NCBI GenBank assembly: GCA_903632075.3
Contig: CAHIKZ030002090.1
Span: 4,462,501-4,526,500, forward strand
Length of the DNA: 64,000 nucleotides
Direction of reading: 5' to 3'
Source: Acanthosepion pharaonis
Taxonomy: Eukaryota; Mollusca; Cephalopoda; Sepiida; Sepiidae
Positions 54,991-64,000 of this stretch are shown piece after piece. Position numbers and translations under genes: made by a program. Position 1 is the first letter of the stretch. Every line of letters begins with the position of its first letter. The notes beneath the pieces were generated by a model. It worked only from the letters and a program-made list of their open reading frames with translations, was not told the DNA's origin and searched no databases.

Positions 54991-57800
54991 ATTTTTAGCG
55001 GAGACATAATGGTAGGCAATCATGATGAACGAAATACACATATACATTCATACATTGATTTATCTCTAAACCCGTCCAAGTCGCTGCCACCCGGTTATGG
55101 TTACAATAGCATTTTTCAAGGATCCAACTTTGAGCTTCATTTCGCTCAGCGCTGTGTTCGCTGGTTCGATCACGCCCTGCAAATACCTGATGACCACCTC
55201 ACCAGATTCATCTTCCAGTTCAGCGCACCATTTGCAGACTGGAGACGACAGACCACGCATCCGGAATATGTTCCGACGCTATGCCAAGACCATGAGAGCT
55301 GGAGAGAGAAGGTGGCACATGTGGGTGCAATGCCTTGATAGCATGAGATTTAACAGGAGCTCGTGTCTTCATTCCCTTCCAGGGAATAATATTACATAGC
55401 ATTACAGAGTTTCTGGTGACAATATACTTTTGGGGCTGTTGTAACTGCTTCAAATTCTGATGGAAATATGTTATTATTATGAACGAATAAATAGTAATAA
55501 ATTAATTTTGACTGATGCTCTTAAAATAAGTTATGGGAAGATTTATGGCAAAACCTAATTTAAGAAATATATGTTAGTGCATTTTAATCATTTCCATGAA
55601 GGCCTTATTTAAAAGTGCATACGTTGTTCTTTAATTTTATGAATTTATTTAAGATTTATTGTAATATTGTGGAGTTCTTAAATTACGCACAAATGTTAGA
55701 TTAAAGAAAGATGTCGTCTGGTTATGTAGATTCAAATCTATGTGTAATTAAGTTTTTGTCTTGTTTTGTTTTGTTTTTTTTTACGATAAGTGAACATAAC
55801 AGATGTCATTTGGTTTTTCGGTCATGCGCATTCGGAAATTCACAGCAGGATAGATGGAGAGCAACCATTCAGATTCGAAGATGAAGAGAAGCAATCGCTC
55901 GTCAGAAAAAGTGGTGCCAAATTTGGCGTTAGTAAACTCGTAATATCTATGGTGATGAAGATTACCAGTGTATTTAAAAGAAAATAAATTAACATCCCAA
56001 ATTCTCTCTCTTTTTCTTTCTCTCTCTTTCATTTTCTCTTTCTCTCTCTGTCTCAAATGAAACTCTAAATAAAGCATGAAATTACCAATCAAAACCGAAA
56101 GATGATTGAATAATGTTATGACTGTTCTACCACTAATACGATGAACACCAAAAGAAGTTCTTTTCATTGATATTTTAAGGACTATGGAAAAGAGGTAGAT
56201 GTAGTTGTTATAATTGTTGATAGTGAGGAAAAGGAAGGAGATTCCTAACAAGTTTTCAAACGAACACAATCAGGCAGTTGATGGCAACGATAAAAGTAGT
56301 TTTAGGCGTTTCCTTCAATTTGACCTTCATTAACCGAACTGCCATTACTAATGTATGTTGAAATTCGTAAAATCTTCCTCTTAAAATATTCTTTTCAAGA
56401 AAATTGGTTACTCAAGTTCACTATCTGTCATTATGTTTTCCAGTACTGATGGTGTTTTTTCTTTCGAACACTTTTGTTACAAATAGAGTGGAACGTCAAT
56501 ACTAGTATTATATCATTATTTTCTCGTCGAGTTACACGTGACGTCCATTTTAGTTATCGATGCTATTGAAAGTTTCAAGTGATGTGGTTTCTGTTATTTC
56601 GTACAGTTCTTTCTGATTATGTAGCGCCAGTCCCCGAGATTCGAAAAAGGATCTTCTCTTGTAATTCTTACAGGGTTAATTCGCTGGAAAGCATTTTAAT
56701 CATTGATCTGAGAAAAAGGTTGTAGATAGCTAATAGTTTAGATATTTCTGAACGGGTTTGGACGTTAAGCATGACATCCGCATGATAAATTTGATATGAC
56801 AAGTCTAATTAAGAAGAAGAATCAAATTCTTGTTCGTAAGAATCGAATACTTAAGTTAATGTTTCAGTTTTTATTATATACCACAACCTATGAACACTAA
56901 TAATGGGTTCCAATCCTCATAAATACGTTTAAGTGTAGGTAATATGCTAAGTAGCAGTGGTTTACCTCCTTCACGCGGCTGGCGAGTATTGTATTTTGTT
57001 GATATTATAAAGATTACCATTTTCATTTCCAACCTCCGTTTTGGTTATTCCTCATTCAGTAACCTTTTATAGGTTACAACAGTTTTGTAACAACTTTCTG
57101 TGTTGGAAGAAACTAACCCTGATACAGATTATCCTGTGTTCTATTTACATATCTCTTATAATGACGATCCTGAAAGGGGAATTTGTAGAGTATTTTGAAG
57201 AGTAAAATAGTCCCAAGTGTATGAGATAAGTGTATGAGTTCTGAACAGGCGTACTCTAAATTAATTTTTTCGTTAATATAAACCCCAGTATAAAACGCGG
57301 TTTTAATCATGGGTTTCCGTATTTTTAAAATTCGTATTGATCATAGGTTTATAGAAAAAAAAAATAGTCAAAATTGATTGTAGGTTTCAGAAAAATTAAC
57401 GGACAAAAAGTAATTCTATATTACATCAAGACCAGGATCTATTATGCTCTGACTCTCTGTAATACATGCTACAATGAGAGAGACCCATGGCAGAAAGGTT
57501 TATACTTATATTTACAATTCGCTCATTATGGGCATTATATAATCCATGATATAATAACAGTAGTTCACGGATGGAACGGAATGGCTGAAAGGAAAATGAA
57601 TGAGAAATATGCTTTGTTCTCAGAGACAGTTTTATAATGCTACGTTATATATACATATATACACTTGTCCCACGCAGATAAATTATAAACTATATATGCA
57701 ACAACAAATAACATGTAAAAAAGGAGGTAACCTTACTTGTAATATTTCCAGAGTAGGAAACTGGAGTTACGGCAGTTTGTCTATGAACCTGGTGAGGGCA
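54991..57800. other. unassigned sequence with unrecognised open frames
   Basis: 55066-55453 is open on both strands for over 60 codons (minus: CKWCAELEDESGEVVIRYLQ and SLKNAIVTITGWQRLGRV) and is more GC-rich than its surroundings. It may be a fragment of an unknown mobile element or an exon. A 162-codon minus-strand frame (55781-56269) includes a Glu/Arg run from a (CT)n tract and has no family motif. The rest is AT-rich. Confidence 0.3.
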
Positions 57801-57805
57801 TATGT

Positions 57806-57808
57806 TTT

Positions 57809-57840
<32 letters not shown>

Positions 57841-57862
57841 TTTTTTTATTTTTGTTTTTGGG
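57806..57862 (-). repeat. poly-T tract (poly-A on minus strand)
   Basis: About 34 T followed by gtttttttatttttgttttt and a G run. On the minus strand this is an A-rich tail positioned directly after the LTR-family leader. Confidence 0.9.
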
Positions 57863-57904
57863 GGGGTTCCTGTAAGAGCTACCTGCTGTATGCTAGGGGC
57901 GTCA

Positions 57905-59130
57905 TTCTGTGACGTCGTCCCACGGTCGCAGCGCCGACTGTGACGTTCTATCCTGATCTACCACGGCGCCAGTTGTGACGTCCCCAAACAGCACCAATTG
58001 TGACGTCCTCGCCGCGGCGCCAGCTGTTCGCTCCTCGCTGCTCCGTCCGGGTGTCGCTGCTCCAAACGTGACGTCCCCTTGTCGCGTCAGTCGTGTTGTC
58101 TCGTCCTGTGACGACCAACTGGCTTGGTATCGGTCGCGGCACCCAAATGTGACGTTCTAACCTTTTGGTGATTCGGGTGGGAATCTGGTTAGATTTGATA
58201 TCAGCCTTGTCGTTCCCAACTCGCTTCCAACGCCTGGTTACCAAGGTAACTGCATTGATCTCCAGTCTGCCTACCCACGTTGTGAATTGATCTTAGACAG
58301 ACGAGATCAAACAGTGGTTGGGGCCGTAATGCAAACTGAGTTCAACGGGGGTGATACTACACAAATATGCATAAAATAAAATAAAATGAAAACTCAAAAG
58401 TTCAAAGTAACAAACTTTATGTCTATTTGTTCGATACATAGGACTGCATCTATCTCCCGACCCGTTCTGTGGATTGTGACACGTCGTTTTCCGTTAGGCA
58501 AGTTTTTAACGCTTCAAGTTGTTTGCTCTCTAAGAAATTGGCGTTTCGGTGTGTCTTTGGAGGAAAGTCGAAAAAAAAAACTTATTTCGGTGGTCTGGTT
58601 CTAAGTCGCTCTTCAAAATAATTGTTCTTGGGTTGAAGAGGAGTCCGGAATTTTGCGTGAATCTTGGTCAGCTATCTGCGAGGCGGCTTCAACTCTGGAA
58701 ACTCAACTCTCGGCTGGAGCCCAAAACTCTCTGATTTCTGCCTGTTGGGGCCTCGCTTTTATTGACGCCGACCAAAACCGGGGTGGGTCTGTCGGCGTCG
58801 GGGGTTCCTCGATAATTCTAAATACATATCCACCTCTTTTATTTCTGGTTAGGGATTTTCCCTCTTTTCCATTTTGGGTAACCTTTTCCTCCTCCCACTT
58901 TCTCACCATACTTCTGAGGGGCGTGAACTGCCCTCCCCACTTCCTCGTAGCAGCTTCTCATACTTATACTCTGGATGAGGCGTCGACAGCCTTCTTCGTG
59001 CGTCACGTAATCACCACTCGGCCAATGAGGTCTTAGTCGGGTATCTTTCCTCCTCCTTCGTGCGTCACGTGATCACCACTTGACCAATGATGTTTTAGTC
59101 GGGCGTGAACGAATCCGCAGCTTTGTTTCG
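57905..59130 (-). mobile_element. LTR and leader of a second LTR family, inverted copy
   Basis: Read on the minus strand from 59130 to 57905, it follows the plus-strand copy at 60.48-61.71 kb. Shared landmarks in order are: two tandem ATTGG/CACGTGA modules (59053-59103, 58991-59043), aattatcgag and gacgccgacagacccacccc, gtcaataaaagc.., cagaaatcag, gtctgtctaagatc, cgtgggtaggcagactggag, then repeated primer-site-like units. No gag or pol follows; an A-rich tract ends it. The 5' limit near 59.13-59.25 kb is uncertain. Confidence 0.75.
57908..58155 (-). repeat. six reiterated LTR-end/primer-site-like units
   Basis: On the minus strand, ACGTCACA (58148-58155, 57999-58006, 57974-57981, 57939-57946, 57908-57915; ACGTCACG at 58067-58074) is each time followed within 0-3 bases by a TGG(C/T)GCCG(Y)G-like string, for example tttgggtgccgcgacc, attggtgctgtttggg, actggcgccgtggtag and agtcggcgctgcgacc. 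Spacing is irregular (about 25-81 bp). The arrangement copies the junction between an LTR 3' end (CA) and a tRNA primer-binding site (TGG...). Confidence 0.6.
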
Positions 59131-60479
59131 AAAAAAAAATATCTTGCTTAACTAAAAAAATTATCTCTTCTCTTTCCTTTTCTTCCGCTTTAATCGCCGT
59201 CATCATTTTTCTATCCGCAAACGAAAAATATGACAACTCTTGTTCTACACGTGGTTTTGTCAGGTATTTTATCGCTAATTATCAAAATGGGTGGTCTTCT
59301 TAACACGGCCTCAAATAAGAAATATCTCTAAAATTTCAGTCAATCTGTCGCCTCCAAGGAAGAAGAAAAAACACCTCTGGGTCCCCATTCATTTTCCTTC
59401 AGTACATATTTCTGATAACATAATTTTATTATCGCAGGCCAAAGTTGTTTCGTCGAAAAAAAAATTCGGTCAGCGGACACGGCTTGTGTGGTTTTTAATT
59501 TTTCATATCTACCCAAAGTCCTGTAGTTACACCTGTGTTTTGTCAATTATCAAAATTAACGTTTTCAATTGAATTTTTCGTTGGCCAGTCGAGCAGCCGT
59601 TTTGTTTACGTACTCCTAGATAACACAGCCGTTATCAAAACACATCTGTTTCTTTCTTTCTTTCCCTTTCTTCTTACCCAGAATTTCCCTGTCATTGTAA
59701 TGACACCCTTTCGCCTGTGGCACCTTGCATTATTAGAAATATTCATAGAAATATGATTTAATTTTTTCTTACTCGGTTTACTAAACAGGTTGTTGATTTT
59801 TCTTAAAACGGAAAATAATTGAGTTGAAAATAATTCACTAAGATTGTACTTGGACGATCCTAAGGAAGAAGAAGGAAGGGGAAAGAGAGAGGTCGAGAAA
59901 TACAAAAAGCGGTCATTAACAAAAAACATGAGTCAGAAAGATATCTTAGCTAGCATGTTGACCGAATTTTTAAAGACAATTGGAAGAATAGAATTAGAAA
60001 TAATAAAAAGAAAGAAAGGAAAAGACATGATATCAAAACGGGCCGTTTGATGAAAACCAGATATCGGTCAAAGCATCTAGCCTACTTTTTTTGTGTAGAA
60101 AGACATCTTATCAATTTGGATAAAGAGAAATTTTGGGAACAATGAAAACGAAATCTTAATCAAAGAAAAAGTGTCTTTTGGGTTGAGGGGAGTGACCGGT
60201 GGAACGGTATACAGATTCTGACCTGTTAAAAATTAGAACCCCCCATTGACGAGTGAAAGATGTTTTCAATTCAGATAAATTAAGATTTTCTGACTGCCGG
60301 GTCTGACAAAAAAAAAAAAAACAAGAGGTAAAAAAAAAACGATTGTCTCAGATCACAGATGGCGACAATATTCTTTCCTGAAGTCACAACTAATTAGCGG
60401 CGGGCTGGTTGACAGAGCCCAGGTGAGAGAGAGCCAAGATTGTCATTTTTCGTACGTGCAGAAAAGGCAAAATTGGATT
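59131..60479. other. unassigned sequence between the two LTR copies
   Basis: No coding signature. Purine-rich stretches (59860-60040) and an A run at 60308-60345. Part of this may be the 5' end of either LTR. Frames here lack recognisable motifs. Confidence 0.35.
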
Positions 60480-61654
60480 TTGTTTTTTAAAAACAAGAAC
60501 GATGTAACCACGCCCGAAAAGGAGAAAGGATGCTCGATCAATAACAATTGGTCGGAAACGGTCACGTGATCTGCAGAAAAGAAGAGAAAGAAATGCCCGA
60601 TCAGGAACCATTGGTCGAAAAACGGTCACCTGACATACGAGAGACTAAGAGATGGGGTGCACCTCCCCACAAAAGGCACTGTGAGGAAGTAGGGGTGAAA
60701 ACAATAGCGATAATGAGAAATCAAAAATAATGCGACTTTTGGAATTATCGAGAAAACCCTGACGCCGACAGACCCACCCCAGTTTGTTGCGGCGTCAATA
60801 AAAGCAGGACCCCAGTCGACAGAAATCAGTTGGAGTTGAGAGTTGCAGCTGGACCGCGGGCAGGGATAGAGCCTGAACGCGGCCATCAGGCCCGATTCAC
60901 TGCCCCTTTGCGGGCAAAAGAATCCTCAGACAAGAAATCCTTCCAGCCCAAGTCGAAGACAGAAGTTCAGCCCCGGACGGCAGCGAGAAGAGATCACCTC
61001 GGACGACAGAGAGTTGCGGCTGAGTTGCGGCAAGAGATCCTTCCAGCCCAAGTCGAAGACAAGATAACTTCCAGCCTAAGTCGACGAAGAAGAAGAAATA
61101 CAACTCAAGTCGAAGAGAAGAATCAACTGCGAATGATCGATAGAAATTAGCCCCAGTGTCGAACCAAACCACACTCCGACATACACAATTCTAGAGAGTA
61201 GGCAATTGAAATCTTTTAGGTTTGTGATAGAAGCTTGTGCCATAGTCCACAGAGCGGGTTGGGAAATGAGAACAATTTTGTTTTTATGTAACGGACATTA
61301 AGATATAAAAAGTTGTTACCCATTTTTTTTCATCAGCAATCTTTTGTCTCGTGAGTTTATTTTCTCTTTTATTTGTGTTTTGCCACCCCGTCGGACTCAA
61401 CTTGTATCATTTAATCCTGCTGGTCCCGTCTGTCTAAGATCTAAACACAGCGTGGGTAGACAGACCGGAGATCGGTACAGTTGCTTTAGTGACCAGGTAT
61501 TGGAAGCGAGAGTCGGGAAGGCGAGGCTGGTGATCATCTGACCAAGGGGTTGGAGCGGCACGCTTGGACCCAGGAGGAGCGACCAGGAGGAGCGACGTCA
61601 CCGTTGGCGCCGTAACCAAAGGATCCGACCCTGGGCCAGGGTGTAACCGTCACA
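60480..61654 (+). mobile_element. 5' LTR (and leader) of the second LTR family
   Basis: The right end is set by gtaaccgtcaca (61643-61654), two bases before a primer-binding site. The left end is approximate, at the start of similarity with the inverted copy. Contents are tandem ATTGG..GGTCACGTGA modules (60531-60573, 60594-60634), a aattatcgag..gacgccgacagaccc block (60739-60775), gtcaataaaagc (a TATA- or AATAAA-like element, 60793-60805), and twice-repeated ccttccagcccaagtcgaag (60938 and 61038). Then come gtctgtctaagatc and cgtgggtagacagaccggag. It precedes gag and pol on the same strand. Confidence 0.65.
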
Positions 61655-61711
61655 AGTGGTGCCGTGACCAGGATCAACCCTGAGACAGCCACGTCACGTG
61701 GTGCAGTGACC
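61595..61711 (+). repeat. three primer-binding-site-like units
   Basis: acgtcaccgttggcgccgta (61595), ccgtcacaagtggtgccgtg (61647) and acgtcacgtggtgcagtgac (61691), each followed by accaaagg/accagga/accgagg and a caaccctg- or cgaccctg-like string. The middle one, tggtgccgtgaccaggat at 61657-61674, looks most like a genuine primer-binding site. Confidence 0.65.
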
Positions 61712-61885
61712 GAGGGGATTTCAACCCTGAGAAGACCACGATCGACCGCCGTTGCTGAAAATTCAGACAGAACTCAGAACGACCCGGGACAAAAGGAAAA
61801 GAAAGAACAGAATCGTCTGTGGTAGGACACCTTATTTTATTTCCCAACCTCGATTGTTGCTGTATAGACTGTCTTTTCTGTAGAC

Positions 61886-63120
61886 ATGTCAGATTATGAT
61901 TCGGATAGAGCAGTGGGGGTGAAGAAGAAGTAGGGCGGGGTTGTCAGTGGATCTAAGGAAGCTGTTGGGTGGACCGAGGGTCCCAGTATTTGATGGCAGC
62001 AGGAAGGAGTTTAAAAACTGGCTGGCAATCCTCGAGAAGAGCCGAACCATCTACGAGCTCTCGGACCAAGAAACCCTGTATTTGGCATACGATGCCACAA
62101 AGGGAAAAGCGTCTGAGTTCGTGGGGGCTCTTGGAAAATCAACCCCTTGGCTTGGGAAGAAATAAAAGACTACTGACCAAAGAATTCGCCGACGAAGGTA
62201 CGGCCATAGAGGCCATGAGGGCCCCTTTTAAAACTAACACAGCTACGGGATGAAACCCCGGGAGAATTGGGGCCCGAGCGGGAAGCTATCGTCATTGGCA
62301 TTCCCGAAGTGGTCAGGGATAATGCGGTTATGCAGGCTCAACTGGCGGACCTGTATGTAGAGGCGCTGAACGACGAGCGTGTTCGTCACGACGTATTGAA
62401 AGAAGGACCGCTCGGACTGTCGGCAGCGGTGGAGCTGGCCAGGGAGAGCCAGGGGTGTGGGATAAAGTGAAGAGGTGTGGGAAGAAGCAGATACCAAGTC
62501 AGGAGGCTGGAAGAAGGGGGTAGGCGGAAGAACCCCCGTGTGTGGAATCAGAGGGTTAAGGAAGAGGTGGATCGGGCAGAATTATGGGAGGAGGACCCCA
62601 ATAGAAGGGCATGGTCGACCAGGCATGGCTTTTATAAGCCCACGCCGGGTCGATACGGGCTAGTCTGCTGGACCTGTGAATTTTGAGGACCACAGGGCGG
62701 CGGAATGTCCGACGAAGTGGGGGTTGCCCCCAGACTTCAATCAGGACAGATGCACCAGGTGTGGTGAAAGGACACCTGGCCAAGTGGTGCGGGCTGAGGA
62801 AGGTGCCCCACCGATATTAACAAAGAAGGCTGAGCAAGAGACCGGCCCAGGGAAAAGCCAGCAGGCCACCCCAGAAATTAAGAGGAGGGTGGCCCAGTTA
62901 AAAGGAGAAATAAAAACTTGGACCAGTGGGTGGGCGAACCCTTGAATAGAGGACGGGTTCCCCGAGGATAGAACACAAGGCCAACCCAGTTAAAAGGGAA
63001 AGAGCAAAATGTTGGACATGTGGTCGGGCGGGCCACTTTGCGGCAAGCTGTCCAGCAAGAAGGTGCTGGTTTTGCAGGAGGCCAGGACACCTGAAAAGAA
63101 ACTGTATTCTTAGAAACGGC
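61886..63120 (+). pseudogene. gag: gag of the second LTR element (frameshifted)
   Basis: An ATG at 61886 begins MSDYDSDRAVGVKKK and stops; the frame resumes with LRKLLGGPRVPVFDGSRKEF, KNWLAILEKSRTIYELSD and YDATKGKASEFVGALGK, a capsid-type domain. A continuation near 62170-62460 (LADLYVEALNDERVRHDVLK, LGLSAAVELARESQ) lies in other frames. The nucleocapsid end carries Cys/His knuckles: damaged ones near 62667-62710 and 62751-62795, then two intact CX2CX4HX4C units, CWTCGRAGHFAASC (63010-63051) and CWFCRRPGHLKRNC (63064-63105). A segment with TWTSGW near 62915 is a degraded third repeat of the CWTCGR block. At least three frame changes. Confidence 0.8.
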
Positions 63121-63185
63121 CATGGGAGACCGGGAGAGGTCCGGCCAGGGTAGCCCAGGTGCAGGGGGGCGCAGAACTCCACCTC

Positions 63186-64000
63186 ATAAGAAAAATGAAG
63201 GTGATATATTGCTACCGGCGCTTCGTCCGGCATTTTCAAGAATTGCCATACCGCTAGTGGCCCTGACGAAGAAATACGCTAGGTTCAAGTGGACAGAGGA
63301 CTGTCAACGAGCATTTGATTCGCTAAAGGAACAGTTGACAACCGTCCCACTGCTGACGTACCCAGACCTCAGCAAGCCCATGATATTATACACGGATGCC
63401 AGTGAGCAGTGTGTAGGGGCAGTACTTACCCAGCCGTGTCCTGATAAAGGAAGGACCAGTGCCAGGCATACCCAGAGGAAGTACCGATATGCTTCCTCTC
63501 CCATAAGCTCTCAGAGACACAACAGAGGTGGCCAGTAATAGAGGGGGAAGCATATGCTATCATGTATGCTCTCCAAAAACTGGACTACTATTTAAATGGT
63601 GCGGTCTTCACTATAAAGACAGACCACAAAACCTCTGCAGTACCTATTAGGCAGAGTGGACAAATAATGAAAAATTCAACAGTAGGCACTTAAGTTAGTG
63701 GCTACCACTGTAAGATAAGTATTTGGCAGGAAAGGAAAACACGTGCGCAGATTTACTCTCAAGAATACCGAAACAACTGGAAGAAAGATCTGTAAGGGTA
63801 GAACAGGGAGTAGATGATAAAGCCTATAGAATAGGAGTAATTAACTCTAATAAGCTAAAAGATCGCCCTATGTTGGAATCGGACGAAGAAGGGGACGCCC
63901 AGATAATAACCGATCCTTACTGGACAGAAGGAATTGAGAAGGAGCAAGCAGACAGTGAAATAGCTGCTCTGAGAGAGAAGGTGAAGTCAGGAGAGACCAC
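63186..64000 (+). pseudogene. pol: pol remnant: RT thumb and RNase H, runs off the window
   Basis: Right after the zinc knuckles, with only about 80 bp between, the reading is already at the RT thumb: CYRRFVRHF in one frame, then FSRIAIPLVALTKKYARFKW and TEDCQRAFDSLKEQLTTVPL. RNase H follows: PMILYTDASEQCVGAVLTQ (first Asp), VIEGEAYAIMYALQKLDYYL (Glu) and FTIKTDHKT (Asp). A GKxNTCADLLSRIPK end lies near 63730-63775. Protease and RT fingers/palm are missing, so an internal deletion joined gag to late pol. Integrase, if any, lies beyond the window. Confidence 0.85.

Noticed and set aside
55781..56269. 162-codon minus-strand open frame as a gene
   Set aside because: Contains a microsatellite-encoded Glu/Arg run and no recognisable domain.
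1..64000. CRISPR array or bacterial operon
   Set aside because: No regular repeat-spacer array with unique spacers; the tandem arrays are eukaryotic mini- and microsatellites, and gene density and composition are not prokaryotic.

Overview
This window looks like non-coding, repeat-dense DNA from an animal genome. I found no intact host protein-coding gene, rRNA operon or CRISPR array. The bulk sequence is AT-rich and carries many (TA)n, (GATA)n, (CT)n, (CA)n and (AAAG)n microsatellites. Nearly every recognisable coding trace is a decayed retrotransposon or transposase with stops and frameshifts. The mix (several LINE types, Penelope-like and mariner relics, tRNA- and 5S-derived SINEs, and LTR elements of types common in marine invertebrates) suggests a lophotrochozoan. 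A mollusc, possibly a cephalopod, is my best guess. That is inference, not proof.

Layout. 0.3-3.1 kb: LINE relics with a C-terminal restriction-like endonuclease, minus strand. 6.6-8.2 kb: an interspersed repeat copy, a LINE end, and a 5S-rRNA-derived SINE. 9-13 kb: microsatellites, a transposase N-terminus cut by a 730-bp repeat, and a hammerhead-like motif. 13.0-13.7 kb: a Penelope-type reverse transcriptase relic. 15.6 kb: a tRNA-like cloverleaf between direct repeats. 18.5-23.6 kb: nested repeats, including a LINE tail holding two SINE-like inserts with perfect target duplications, then a dead mariner. 25.2-25.8 kb: a LINE whose coding region became a 75-bp minisatellite. 26.25-29.90 kb: a complete but decayed 3.6-kb LTR retrotransposon with a 5-bp target duplication, a primer-binding site, a polypurine tract and no room for an integrase. 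30.4-31.1 kb: a 59-bp minisatellite. 33-54 kb: LINE fragments, minisatellites, tandem duplications, a second 730-bp repeat in inverted orientation, and a 24-bp-arm palindrome inside a TA tract. 54.1-54.9 kb: two tandem copies of the 18.5-kb repeat. 57.8-64 kb: two inverted copies of another LTR family. The plus-strand copy runs into gag and pol and leaves the window at its right end.

The most unusual signals are these: (1) tandemly reiterated LTR-end/primer-binding-site-like units in both copies of the 58-61 kb LTR family, six on one side and three on the other; (2) a short 3' core motif shared by three structurally different short retroposons, each with its own target-site duplication; (3) a 5S-rRNA-headed SINE family; (4) a 235-bp, hairpin-rich retroposed insert that looks like a structured RNA; (5) the integrase-less LTR element. 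All were read by eye, so boundaries of degenerate repeats are approximate.
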